Origin: JADJOY01 sp016713535 [NCBI: Deltaproteobacteria bacterium]
GTDB taxonomy: Bacteria; JADJOY01
Direction of reading: 5' to 3'
Length of the DNA stretch: 64,000 nucleotides
NCBI GenBank assembly: GCA_016713535.1
Contig: JADJOY010000039.1
Coordinates: 81,966-145,965 of the forward strand
How positions within the stretch are numbered: the stretch's first letter is position 1; each line of letters opens with the position of its first letter. Of the stretch, positions 17,978 through 29,699 are shown one piece after another. A program made the translations under genes and the position numbers. The notes below the pieces were generated by a model that was given only the letters and a program-made list of their open reading frames with translations, ran no database searches and was not told the DNA's origin.

Positions 17978-19359
17978 ATGCTCGAGATTCTGCTGATCGA
18001 CGACGAACCCTCGATTCGTCTCAGTGTCGGCGATGCGCTGGGTGCCGCTGGGCACCGCGTGACGCTCGCCTCCGATGGCCGCGAGGGTCTGCGCCTGGCG
18101 ACCCACCGCGCATTCGACGTCGTCGTGACCGACGTGCGACTGCCTGGCGCGGACGGGCTGACGATCTTCCGCGAGGTCAAGCGTCTCGGGTCGACGACCG
18201 ACGTGATCCTCATCACCGCATTCGGCGCCGTGGACGACGCCGTCACCGCGATGAAGGAAGGCGCCCACGACTACCTGACGAAGCCGTTCGATGTCGCCGA
18301 GCTGGTGCTGCGCATCGAGCGGATCGCGGACCGCCGCCGCATCCAGCGCGAGCTCGACCAGGCGCGCGCGGAGCTCGCCGCCCGCGACGCCGGCGCCCTG
18401 GTGGTCGGGCAGAGCCCGCCGATGGTGCGCCTGCTCGACCGGATCGAGACGATGGCGCAGAGCGACGCCGCGGTGCTCATCACCGGCGAGAGCGGTACCG
18501 GCAAGGAGCTGGTGGCGCGCGCGCTCCACGAGCACGGACCGCGGCGTGGGCGCCCCTTCGTGGCGGTGAACTGCGCCGCCTTCCCGGAGACCCTCCTCGA
18601 GGCCGAGCTCTTCGGCCACGAGCGCGGTGCCTTCACCGGCGCCGTGCGCAAGCGCGATGGCCGCTTTCGCGCCGCCGACGGCGGCACGCTCTTCCTCGAC
18701 GAGATCGCCGAGATCCCGCTGCCCGCCCAGGCAAAGCTCCTGCGTGTGCTCCAGGACGGCGCGTTCGAGCCGCTCGGCACCAACACCTCGGTGCGCGTCG
18801 ACGTCCGTCTGGTGTGCGCGACCCATCGCAACCTCAAGGAGCACATCGCGACCGCACGGTTCCGCGAGGACCTCTACTACCGCGTCAACGTGCTCGATCT
18901 GCACATTCCGGCGCTCCGCGAGCGGCGCGGCGACCTGCCGCTGCTCGCGCAGCACTTCCTGCGCCGCTACGTGAAGGGCGACGGGCCGGTGCCACCGATC
19001 GCGCCGCGCGCGTGGGCCGCGCTCAGCCAGTACCCGTTCCCGGGCAACGTCCGCGAGCTCGAGCATGCCCTCGAGCACGCGTTCGTACTGTCACGTGGCG
19101 CCGAGATCGACATCCAGCACCTTCCTGCCGACATCGCCGGTAGCGCCGGCGAGCTCGCGGCGCTGGCACCGCCCCGGAAGCCCCTCTGCGACCGCTGTCG
19201 GTGGCGATCAAGGAATTCGAGCGCGAGTACCTGCTGCGCGCGCTCAAGCTCGCCGAAGGCAAGCGCGCCAAGGCCGCCGAGATGCTCGGCATCTCTCGCA
19301 AGAACCTGTGGGAGAAGCTGAAGGACCACGGCGTCGGCGACTCCGACATCGAGGAGTGA
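17978..19359 (+). CDS. Sigma54-dependent response regulator, NtrC family (frameshifted at 19172-19175)
   Basis: The ATG at 17978 has a GAGG box seven bases upstream. The receiver domain has phospho-acceptor Asp52 (V-V-T-D-V-R-L-P-G) and Lys102. The AAA+ domain has Walker A G-E-S-G-T-G-K-E at 170-177, the sigma54-contact loop G-A-F-T-G-A at 217-222, and Walker B L-F-L-D-E-I. The C-terminal Fis-type helix-turn-helix (A-K-A-A-E-M-L-G-I-S-R-K-N-L-W-E-K-L) is in another frame. A CCCC run at 19172-19175 needs one more C, which gives 460 residues and a stop at 19357-19359. Such regulators activate transcription from -24/-12 promoters. The neighbouring hyd operon, read the other way, is a candidate target. 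No kinase is adjacent. Confidence 0.9.
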
Positions 19360-19560
19360 CGGCGCGGGCAGCCCTGCGGTTGCCAACCCGGACCGAGGTC
19401 GCGCCGATCCAGCCCCGAGCGGCTCGCGTCGAGGACGCTCGGCGCGCTCGCTCGTTCCCTGCCGGGCGGGCCGGTCCCGTGCGGATCGCGTGATATCGTA
19501 GCGCCCGCCGCGCGTGCGCGATATCCCTGGCTGCACGCGGCCCATTCCGAGGCCCCCAGC

Positions 19561-22462
19561 ATGCAGCGCTCCCCGGTTCGCCCCAGGCTCGCCCCCGTGC
19601 GCCCGCTCACCGCGCACCTCCTCGTGACGGCCCTCCTTTGCGTCGCTTCCGCCTGTGGCGGCGGAGGTGGCGGCGGCTCGCCGAGCGCGGACGTCCACGT
19701 CGCGGACCTGACGAGCGCCGGCGGCAACGGGCCGCGGGCCGTCTACCTGCCCGTCAGCAAGAAGGCTCTCAACTTCCCGTTTCCTCACGACGCGTTCACC
19801 GTCCTCGATCCGACGACTCCGAGCGGGCGGCGCGTGAACCTTCCACTCGAGGGCGACACCGCGCTCGAGATCCGGACCCGCGAGCTCCTCAACGCCCAGG
19901 ACGGCTTCGATCCCATGACGCCGCTCCAGCTCAGCTTCGACGAGCCGGTGGACCTCGCGACGCTCGCGGCGAACCGCGACGCCGATCCGTCGAACGACAC
20001 CATCTACGTCGTCGACGTGAACCCGGCGAGCCCGCGTTTCGGCGAGCGCGCGGCGATGGACTTCGGGCAGGGCAACTACCCGCTCGACCGCCCCCCGCGA
20101 AGCTATTTCCCGAACGACCCGCTGAAGGGGGTGGGTCAATACGAGTTCCCGCTCGGCAACCGCGAGGACTTCTACGAGGACCAGAGCGATACGCTCATCA
20201 TGCGTCCGATCACGCCCCTCGCTCCGGCGAGCACGTACGCCGTGCTGCTCACCCGCGGCGTGAAGGGGGAGGACGGCGAGCCGCTGCGCTCGCCGCACGC
20301 TCCCGACGTCGCGCTCGAGAGCCAGTTCGCCGACCTCGATCGCGCGCTGCCGGTGCTCGCGGACCTCGGCGTGGACCCGTCGCAGGTCGCGTACGCCTAC
20401 ACCTTCACGACAGGCACGCCGACGCTCGACCTGGAGCGCATCGAGGCAGGGCTGGTGCGCGGCGAGGGTCCGCTCGGTTACCTCCGCGACCGTTTTCCGG
20501 TGAACCTGAGCCTTCTGCCGTTCTCGTTCAACGAGGCCGACGATTTCCTCGACCTGGACGGTAACAACTCCCTCCTCGACCCGCCGGTCGTGAAGGTGGT
20601 CGCGAACATCGCCATTCCCCTGTTCGGAGGTGGCTCGGGGGACCTGATCCAGGCCGCGATCGACCAGCTCGCCGACCTCACGTCGATCCACTACTTCGCG
20701 CAGGGCACCTACCAGAGCCCCTTCTTCATCGGCAACGACGACGTCGCGTTCCAGCCCGAGGAGATGAACGGCAAGCGCCAGCTCCCCGCGAGCCAGACCG
20801 ACGAGGTGCCGTGGTTCCTCGCGGTGCCGAAGCCCACCGCACGCAACGGCTTCGCCAAGCCGCCCTACCCGGTGTGCATCTTCCAGCATCCCAACTCGAC
20901 CAGCCGCCTGATCGCGCTGGCGATCTCGAGCGTGCTCTCGGACTACGGCTTCGCGACCATCGGCATCGACGCCGCGGAGAACGGGCCGATCGCGCCCTAC
21001 GCCACCGACCAGCTCCTCGCGCTCATCACCAGCGGCGACCCGAGCAGCGTCCCCCTCGCGGGGCTGCTCGAGATCATCCTCGACGGCGTGGGCGAAGCGG
21101 CCGAGGGGATCGCCTTCGTCGACGTCTTCGCGGGCACGGGACGCACGCCGAACGTCGACTTCAACGGCGATGGCCAGATCTCGTCGGGCGAGGAGAGCTA
21201 CACCGGCGACATCGCCACGGTTCGAGACATCTTCCGCCAGACCGTGGTCGACCAGATCCAGCTCACCCGCATCCTGCGCTCGTTCGGCACCGACCGGAAT
21301 CGCAACGGCAAGCTCGACCCCGAAGAAGGCGACTTCGACGGTGACGGCGTCGTCGACGTCGCCGGTCCCGGGGTCGAGATCGTCGCCGGCGCCGAGTCGC
21401 TCGGCACCTTCATGACGGCGCCCTTCCTCGCGGTGAGCCGGGACGTCGATCGTGCCGCGCTCAACGTCCCCGGAGGGGGCGCGATCGACTTCGTGTCCCG
21501 GATCGACTTCACCGTCGTCGATCAGCTCTTCGTGCAGCTCTTCGGACCCGCGATCGTCGGCCGCCCCTCGACGGCGGGGCACGGCGTAGACCTCACCCTC
21601 ATCAACGACACCGGCGACGAGCGCAAGGCGCCGCGCGTCGGTCCCGTCGACCTGCCGCCGGGCACCGTGGTGCGCCTCGCCAACCTCGACAAGAGCGACC
21701 TGGCGCCGCGCACCGTCGACGCGAACCCGGACGGCACGTTCATGATCACGTTCCCGTCCGACCCCGGGAACCGCCTCGAGGTGTCCTTCACGGGTCCGAC
21801 CGGACAGTCGCTCGGCATCCCGAGCTACCGCTTCACGAGCGAGCGCCAGGGCTTCGGCGTGCAGCGCAACACTCCGTCGCTACGGACCTTCGCGACGATC
21901 ACCCAGACCCTCTTCGGTCCCGGCGACGGCGCCAACTACGCGACCCACTGGACGGCCGACCCACTCGAGGGGCGCGCCCCCAAGAACGTGCTGATCCAGC
22001 TCGATCCCGCGGACTTCACGGTGCCGTTCTCGACCGGGATCACGCTCGCCCGCTCGGCCGGCCTGGTCAGCACCGAGCGCATGACCGACCTCATCTCCAA
22101 GAACGTCGTCGTCGGCACCATCCCCGAGCTCGGCATCCACATGCAGATCCCGGAGCTGCCACTGGCGGCCGGTCGGGCCCGAATACACGAGCCTCGACTA
22201 CGACCTCACCCGTACGTTCCCGGCCGAGAACCGCGTCCCGGGCTCGGGGCTCGCGCTCCAGCTCGCCGACAACCACGAGTACCTGTTCGCGCCGAGCCAG
22301 GGCGAGAGCGGACCGGTCGGCGCATGGCTCACGATCGCCGCTCAGGCGCAGATCGGCATCTTCCTCGAGCGTGGCGAGGTGGTGCTGCCGTTCCGTGACC
22401 TGATCGACGATCTGCGCGGCCGCGGTCGCGACATCCCGCGCATCCCCGGCGTCGACCCCTAG
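19561..22462 (+). CDS. Lipase-like alpha/beta-hydrolase lipoprotein (VolA/Pla-1-like; frameshifted at ~22170)
   Basis: A signal peptide ends in A-S-A-C followed by seven glycines, so the mature protein is probably lipid-anchored. The N-terminal part (F-P-F-P-H-D-A-F, L-L-N-A-Q-D-G-F-D-P-M-T-P) matches the N-terminal domain of VolA/Pla-1-type bacterial lipases. The hydrolase domain has P-Y-P-V-C-I-F-Q-H-P as the oxyanion-hole strand and A-E-S-L-G as a variant nucleophile elbow, with Ala instead of the first Gly. Two Ca-binding-like loops (D-F-N-G-D-G-Q-I, D-R-N-R-N-G-K-L-D) lie before the elbow. The last ~97 codons are in another frame; one extra G near 22171 explains it, giving 966 residues. 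Likely substrate: extracellular or membrane lipid, by family inference. Confidence 0.7.
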
Positions 22463-22481
22463 CTCCCAGAAAGAACGCCGC

Positions 22482-23105
22482 ATGAAGAGCCTTCATCGCC
22501 CCGACCTCTACTGCTGGTCCACGTTCGACGAGAGCCGCAACGTCGACTTCCACGGCTGGGCCTGGATCCGCCCGGACGGGAACGTGCTCATCGACCCGCT
22601 TCCGCTGACCCCGCACGACGCCGAGCACCTGCGCGAGCTCGGCGGCGTGAGGTGGATCGTGATCACCAACTCCGATCACACGCGCGCGGCTCGCGAGCTG
22701 GCGGCGAGCTTCGGCGCGAGCCTCGCCGGACCTGCAGCCGAGCGCGAGAGCTTCCCCTTCCCGTGCGATCGATGGCTGGCCGAGGGCGACGAGCTGGTGC
22801 CCGGCCTTCGCGCCCTCTCCCTCGACGGCTCCAAGACTCCAGGCGAGCTCGCGCTCATGATCGAGGACACGACGCTGGTCACCGGCGATCTGATCCGGGC
22901 GCATCGCGGCGGTTCGCTCATGCTGCTGCCAGACGCCAAGCTCGGCGACAAGCCGCGCGCGGTGGCGTCGGTGCGCAAGCTCGTCGCCGAGAACCCGGCC
23001 ATCGACGCCGTGCTGGTGGGTGACGGCTGGCCCGTGTTCCGCAACGGCCACCAGCGGCTCGCCGAGCTCGCGACGTCGCTGCCGCCGCTCGAGGTGCGCT
23101 CGTGA
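22482..23105 (+). CDS. Metallo-beta-lactamase-fold protein lacking the metal motif
   Basis: 207 residues, starting 20 bp after the lipase-like gene. The N-terminal strands (W-A-W-I-R-P-D-G-N-V-L-I-D-P) and the T-N-S-D-H-T-R-A-A segment align in order with an MBL-fold hydrolase. The expected H-x-H-x-D-H zinc motif is reduced to S-D-H, and only one other likely ligand (V-T-G-D-L-I) is visible. It may be a non-catalytic member or use another site. The stop overlaps the GTG of the pentapeptide-repeat gene (GTGA), so the two are co-translated. Specific role unknown. Confidence 0.6.
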   Translation: MKSLHRPDLYCWSTFDESRNVDFHGWAWIRPDGNVLIDPLPLTPHDAEHLRELGGVRWIVITNSDHTRAARELAASFGASLAGPAAERESFPFPCDRWLAEGDELVPGLRALSLDGSKTPGELALMIEDTTLVTGDLIRAHRGGSLMLLPDAKLGDKPRAVASVRKLVAENPAIDAVLVGDGWPVFRNGHQRLAELATSLPPLEVRS

Positions 23106-23884
23106 AGTGGAGCGAGCTCAAGGGCGCGGTCGGCAAGCTCGTCGGCGGAGGGCGTGGTCCAGGCGCCACCGCCGCGCCCACGGCGAGCGCGGCATCCAGC
23201 CTGAACGCCCTGCGGGAAGGACTGCGCTCGTCCGACGTCGGCGCGCGAGTCAGCGCGATCGCCGGCCTCGCCGAGCTCGCGGCGAACGATCCGTCCCAGC
23301 ACTGGGCGGTGGTCGACCTGCTGGTCGGGTTCCTGCGAGACCGGTGCCCTTACCTCGGCAACGAGGTGAGCGACGGCCCGGCCGCCGACGTACAGGCCGT
23401 CGTCCAGGCCCTCGGCCAGCGCCGCCACGTCGAGACCGAGAAGCTGCCGCTCGGGCTCTTCCAGGTCGACCTCCGCAACACCGACTTCAGCGAGGCGCGC
23501 CTCGAGCACGCGGATTTCTCGCGGTCCCACCTCGAGGCCAGCGACTTCACCGGCGCCGCGCTCGCGGGTGCGAACTTCCAGGAGGCATACCTGGACGACG
23601 CCCACTTCATGAACGCCGACCTCGTCGGCGCCAACTTCCTCGCCGCCGACCTGCGTCGCACCAACTTCACCGGTGCCGTCTTGCGCACCGTTCACTTCGA
23701 GGAAGCGTCGATGGAGGGAGTGGTGCTCGTGGGCGCCCGCCTCGACGGCGCCGTGCTCACCGGCGCCAACCTGGCCGGTGCCAGGCTCGAGGGCGCGGAC
23801 CTCGCGGGCGCTGTCGGGCTCGCGCGCGACCAGCTCGCGGGTGCGGTCACCGACGGTCGTACCGTGCTCCCTCACCTCGACTGA
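23102..23884 (+). CDS. Pentapeptide-repeat protein
   Basis: 260 residues from GTG 23102. Residues 1-115 are a helical, charged domain. From about residue 118 to 240 the chain is built of five-residue units A-(D/N)-(L/F)-x-x (for example F-S-E-A-R-L-E-H-A-D-F, A-L-A-G-A-N-F, A-D-L-V-G-A-N-F). This pattern folds into a right-handed quadrilateral beta helix. Such proteins serve as structural scaffolds, or as DNA-mimicking gyrase protectors when longer and acidic; the function here is not evident. It is translationally coupled to the preceding MBL-fold gene and followed within 15 bp by a second MBL-fold gene. Confidence 0.85.
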   Translation: MKWSELKGAVGKLVGGGRGPGATAAPTASAASSLNALREGLRSSDVGARVSAIAGLAELAANDPSQHWAVVDLLVGFLRDRCPYLGNEVSDGPAADVQAVVQALGQRRHVETEKLPLGLFQVDLRNTDFSEARLEHADFSRSHLEASDFTGAALAGANFQEAYLDDAHFMNADLVGANFLAADLRRTNFTGAVLRTVHFEEASMEGVVLVGARLDGAVLTGANLAGARLEGADLAGAVGLARDQLAGAVTDGRTVLPHLD

Positions 23885-23898
23885 CCGGCCGTTTCGCG

Positions 23899-24854
23899 AT
23901 GCGCGTCCCCGAGCTTCCCACCGGATTGCTCTGGATCGAGCCGCTCTCGCCCCATTTCCCGCACTCCTGCAACGCCTACGCGGTGTGGGAGGACGACGGC
24001 ACCTGGACCTGGATCGACCCCGGCGCCGCCGGCGACGAGAACTCGCTCGCACGCGCGCCGAGCTCGACCGCCTCGGGCTCCCGCTCGAGCGGCTCGGCCG
24101 CATCCTCGTCACCCACCCGCACGTCGATCACCTGTCGGCGGCCGGTGCGCTGGCCCTCCAGGGCGTCCGCGTGCCGGTGCTCTGCCACCCCGACGCCGCC
24201 GCGTGCGCGCGAGACCTCGACACGTTGGTCGCGAGCTTCGACTTCCACCTCGCGCTGGCACGCTTGCCCGCCGAGCGCGAACGGAGCGCCGCGGTGCTGG
24301 AGCGGATGCGGGCCTTCATCTTCGCCGGCCACGCGCCGTTCGTCGCAACGGAGCCGGAGCCCCTGCTCGTCGAGGGCGCCACGGTCGCCACCGGGCCGTT
24401 CACCTGGACCTGCATCCATACGCCTGGTCATGCTCCCGGACACGTGGTGTTCCACGAAGCCCGTCACGGCATGCTGATCGGCGGCGACCTGATCGGGACC
24501 TCGGTCGCCTGGCACAGCCCGAGCTCGGGCGGCGCCCATGGCTACCTCGCGAGCGTCGAGCGGCTGCGCGCGCTCGACCTGGCGCTCTTGCTCCCGTCCC
24601 ACGGCCCGCCGTCGGACGAGCCCCGCGCGCTCGTCGAGAGGATGCGCAAACGCCTGCTCGACCGGGAACAGCGCATCCTCGATGCGCTCGCGAGCGGGAC
24701 GAGCCGCTACGCCGACCTCTATGATCTGGTGAACGGCGACCCTGACCACGTCAGGCTCTTTCCCTTCGCACCCATGCTCGAGGGCCACCTCGCCCGGCTC
24801 GCGTCGCTGGGCGAGATCCACGAGTCAGAGAACGTCTTCGAGCGGGCGCGCTGA
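23899..24854 (+). CDS. MBL-fold metallo-hydrolase (frameshifted at ~24055)
   Basis: The start ATG 23899 lies 15 bp after the pentapeptide gene. The zinc motif is complete: T-H-P-H-V-D-H (H-x-H-x-D-H) near residue 73, C-I-H-T-P-G-H-A-P-G-H as the second His region, I-G-G-D-L for the bridging Asp, and a final S-H-G-P. The first ~50 codons are in one frame and the rest in another; a missing base in the CGCGCGCC stretch at 24051-24060 explains it, giving 318 residues. The C-terminal 70 residues look like the winged-helix extension of LACTB2-type proteins. Hydrolytic substrate unknown (thioesters, glyoxalase II-like or nucleic acid are possible). Confidence 0.8.
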
Positions 24855-24890
24855 CCGGCGCCGTCTCCCTTCGACCCCCACGAGGCCCCC

Positions 24891-25799
24891 GTGACCGCCA
24901 CACCGGTTCGCAACGAGCTTTCGACCTACGAGTGGCTGCAGCTCAGGACGTGGCGAGGCGGCCTGGTCGTGCTGAGCGGCGTGCGCGGCGCCGGCGCCCC
25001 GATCGAGATGCGCGGGCTGGGCCTCACCGAGCACGCCTACGGTCCACACCCGCTCGAGCAGCTCGACCGGATCGCCAAGCCCGCAATCGCGACGCCGGCG
25101 GGAGTCCTCGTCTACATCCACGGCGGCGGCTGGGTGAGCGGCTCGCGAAAGCTGGTGCGTTGCGACGTCGCCGCCTGGGCACAGCGCGGCCTCGTGGTCT
25201 TCAACCTCGACTACCCGCTCGCGCCCGAGGCGCCGTTCCCGGTCGGCTTGAGCTCGGTGGTGCGAGCGCTGGCCTGGATCCGCGAGCGCGAGCCCGGCGC
25301 CGAGTCGGTGGCGATCGCCGGCGACTCGGCGGGCGGCAACCTCGCGACCATGGCGGCGGCAGTGCTCGAGGACAAAGCGCTCCTCGAGGAGATCGACCCC
25401 ACGCTCGCCGAGCTCGAGCTGCCCACGATCTCCAAGGTGGTGTCGATCTACGGAGTGATGGACCGCTTCTCGTGGCTCGACCACGCGTTCCCCGCGGCGC
25501 GGATGTTCATGCGCAGCTACGGCGGCGCCGCCGCGTTCGAGCGCGAGGTGCGCCGCGCCAACGCCTTCACGCCGCTCGACCTGCCGATCACGCGGCTGCC
25601 ACCGATCTTCCTCGCCGGCGCCGCCAAAGACCCGCTCTGCCCGTCGACCCGGCTCGCCCACGAGGCGTTCCGCGCCAAGGGCATCGACGCGCGCCTCGAG
25701 CTCTACCCGACCGAGGGCCACGGCTTCTTCAACATGCCGTACCGCAAGGCAAGCTGGACCCTCAAGCGGGACATCGCCGCGTTCCTCGCCGCGAGCTGA
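24891..25799 (+). CDS. Alpha/beta hydrolase of the hormone-sensitive lipase (esterase family IV) type
   Basis: 302 residues from GTG 24891. The H-G-G-G-W oxyanion-hole motif lies near residue 80, the nucleophile elbow G-D-S-A-G-G-N near residue 143, an acid region K-D-P-L-C-P near 245, and the catalytic His in E-G-H-G-F near 283. This is the complete HSL-family arrangement; these enzymes hydrolyse short-chain acyl esters in the cytoplasm. It closes a plus-strand run that begins with the lipase-like gene and includes the two MBL-fold proteins, all hydrolase-like. Two strong hairpins follow immediately. Confidence 0.85.
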   Translation: MTATPVRNELSTYEWLQLRTWRGGLVVLSGVRGAGAPIEMRGLGLTEHAYGPHPLEQLDRIAKPAIATPAGVLVYIHGGGWVSGSRKLVRCDVAAWAQRGLVVFNLDYPLAPEAPFPVGLSSVVRALAWIREREPGAESVAIAGDSAGGNLATMAAAVLEDKALLEEIDPTLAELELPTISKVVSIYGVMDRFSWLDHAFPAARMFMRSYGGAAAFEREVRRANAFTPLDLPITRLPPIFLAGAAKDPLCPSTRLAHEAFRAKGIDARLELYPTEGHGFFNMPYRKASWTLKRDIAAFLAAS

Positions 25800-25810
25800 G
25801 CGTCCGACGA

Positions 25811-25839
25811 AAACGGGGGACCCCGCATGGGGTCCCCCG
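25811..25839 (-). terminator. Rho-independent terminator for the subtilisin gene
   Basis: An 11-bp perfect stem (CGGGGGACCCC pairing with GGGGTCCCCCG, loop GCAT) lies between the convergent esterase and subtilisin genes. Read on the minus strand it is followed by TTTT, so it best serves the minus-strand subtilisin gene. It could also stop plus-strand transcripts. Confidence 0.6.
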
Positions 25840-25843
25840 TGGG

Positions 25844-25869
25844 CCGCCCGGCGCTCATGCGCCGGGCGG
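25844..25869. terminator. Second perfect hairpin in the convergent gap
   Basis: A perfect 11-bp stem (CCGCCCGGCGC pairing with GCGCCGGGCGG, loop TCAT) lies four bases after the first hairpin and 18 bases from the subtilisin stop codon. It has no T-run on either side, so it is either a second terminator element or an mRNA 3'-end protection structure. Confidence 0.4.
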
Positions 25870-25886
25870 ATGGATCGTGGCTCGGA

Positions 25887-28499
<2,613 letters not shown>

Positions 28500-28652
28500 G
28501 CACCCCCTCCTTCGGTTGTTCGCGGACGATCCCACCCGGATCGTCATCCCCGATGGTACGACCGCGTGACGACGGGGTCAACGACGCCACCGCGTCGTAT
28601 CACCCGACATCGGCTGCATCGGCCCGATCGGACACCCGTTCGAGCGCCGGGC

Positions 28653-28681
28653 TTGCTCCGCTTGCCCAGGGTCGCTATTGT
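28653..28681 (+). promoter_or_regulatory. Possible sigma70-type promoter of the fur-like gene
   Basis: TTGCTC (28653-28658) and TATTGT (28676-28681) are separated by exactly 17 bases. Initiation seven bases further would coincide with the ATG at 28688, implying a leaderless transcript; this agrees with the absence of a ribosome-binding site there. The match to consensus is moderate. Confidence 0.35.
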
Positions 28682-28687
28682 AAATAC

Positions 28688-29170
28688 ATGCAACAAGAGG
28701 TCGAGGCGTGCCCGGTCGCCTGCGGCGACGCGAAGTGCTGCATCGAGCACTTTCGCGAAACCCTGCAAGTCCAGGGCAAGAGGCTCACGGACGAGCGCCG
28801 TGAGCTGATGCGGACGATCTGCTCGATCGACGGCCATTTCCGCCCGGAGGATCTGGAACGGATCCTGCTAGCCAAGGGGGTCACGATCTCGCTGCCGACC
28901 ATCTACCGGAATCTCCCGGTGCTGATCGAAGCGGGGATCATCCGGCGAACCGACGCACAGGACGCACAGGAAGGCAGCCAGTACGAACACATCTGGGGGC
29001 ACGAGCACCACGACCACCTGGTGTGCGTGCGGTGCAGGAAGCTCATCGAGTTCCAGTACCCCGCGATCGACGCGCTGCAGGAAGTGGTGGCCCGCGAGCA
29101 CGGCTTCGACCTGATCAATCACCGGCTCGAGCTTCTGGGCGTGTGTGCCGACTGCCGGGCGCCGGCGTGA
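28688..29170 (+). CDS. Fur family transcriptional regulator with cysteine-rich N-terminus
   Basis: 160 residues. The winged-helix DNA-binding domain contains the family signature L-P-T-I-Y-R-N-L at about residue 75. The metal-binding region has H-E-H-H-D-H, C-V-R-C (about 115-118) and a final C-A-D-C, as in Fur/Zur/PerR proteins with a structural zinc site. The first 20 residues are unusual: C-P-V-A-C-G-D-A-K-C-C, four cysteines before the canonical start of the family. The gene lies 44 bp upstream of feoA and a Fur-box-like site, so it is probably the iron(II) regulator of this locus. No Shine-Dalgarno is visible before ATG 28688. Confidence 0.85.
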   Translation: MQQEVEACPVACGDAKCCIEHFRETLQVQGKRLTDERRELMRTICSIDGHFRPEDLERILLAKGVTISLPTIYRNLPVLIEAGIIRRTDAQDAQEGSQYEHIWGHEHHDHLVCVRCRKLIEFQYPAIDALQEVVAREHGFDLINHRLELLGVCADCRAPA

Positions 29171-29209
29171 TGTGCGACGAGATTCACGGAAATGCGGACG
29201 GGGGTTGAC

Positions 29210-29224
29210 TGATAATGAGTATCA
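29210..29224 (+). promoter_or_regulatory. Fur box in front of and overlapping the feoA start
   Basis: TGATAATGAGTATCA matches the 7-1-7 Fur consensus TGATAAT-N-ATTATCA at all but one position and is AT-rich in an otherwise GC-rich stretch. It overlaps the feoA ATG at 29215-29217, and its GATAAT could double as a -10 element. Repression of the feo operon by iron-loaded Fur is the natural inference. Confidence 0.65.
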
Positions 29225-29472
29225 AACCGAGCATCGACACGCCGTCCACCCTCGACCAGGTGGCCGTGGGCGCCACCGCGATCGTCATCCAGGTGCTGGA
29301 GTCGAGCGAGGTCCGCGAGCACCTCGCGGCCCGCGGCATCGGCCCGGGCGTTCCGGTACGTGTTCTCAAGAACGGCGATCCATTGCTCGTGGCCGTCGAT
29401 CAGTCGCGCTGGGCGATCGGCCGCCATCACGCGCGCTCGGTGGCGGTGGTCCCGGCCGGAGACGAGCCATGA
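29215..29472 (+). CDS. feoA: FeoA domain protein, first copy
   Basis: 85 residues with an SH3-like FeoA fold: G-A-T-A-I-V-I-Q-V-L, then L-A-A-R-G-I-G-P-G-V-P-V-R-V-L and A-I-G-R-H-H-A-R-S-V-A-V. FeoA is a small cytoplasmic partner that modulates the FeoB iron(II) transporter. The Fur box overlaps the ATG, so either the transcript is leaderless or the true start is a downstream GTG. The stop overlaps the ATG of the second feoA (ATGA). Confidence 0.8.
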   Translation: MSIKPSIDTPSTLDQVAVGATAIVIQVLESSEVREHLAARGIGPGVPVRVLKNGDPLLVAVDQSRWAIGRHHARSVAVVPAGDEP

Positions 29473-29699
29473 CCGTGCTCGCCGACCTCAAGCCGGGCCA
29501 GTGTGGGCTCATCTCGGGCTTTCGCGACCACGGCCCGCTCGTGCAGCGCATGATGACCCTCGGCGTCCTCGAGGGGAACGAGGTCAAGGTGATCCGCCTC
29601 GCCCCCGCGGGCGATCCGATCCAGATCGAGATCCTCGGCTACTCGCTCTCGCTGCGGCGCAGCGAGGCGGCGGTGATCGACGTCGAGAACGTGCGATGA
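29469..29699 (+). CDS. feoA: FeoA domain protein, second copy
   Basis: 76 residues with the complete FeoA pattern: L-A-D-L-K-P-G-Q-C-G-L-I, R-M-M-T-L-G-V-L-E-G-N-E-V and G-D-P-I-Q-I-E-I-L-G-Y-S-L-S-L-R. It is closer to the canonical FeoA than the upstream copy. It overlaps both neighbours by four bases (ATGA at 29469 and again at 29696), which ensures coupled translation of feoA-feoA-feoB. Tandem feoA genes are known in several phyla and may act as a heteromeric regulator of FeoB. Confidence 0.9.
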   Translation: MTVLADLKPGQCGLISGFRDHGPLVQRMMTLGVLEGNEVKVIRLAPAGDPIQIEILGYSLSLRRSEAAVIDVENVR

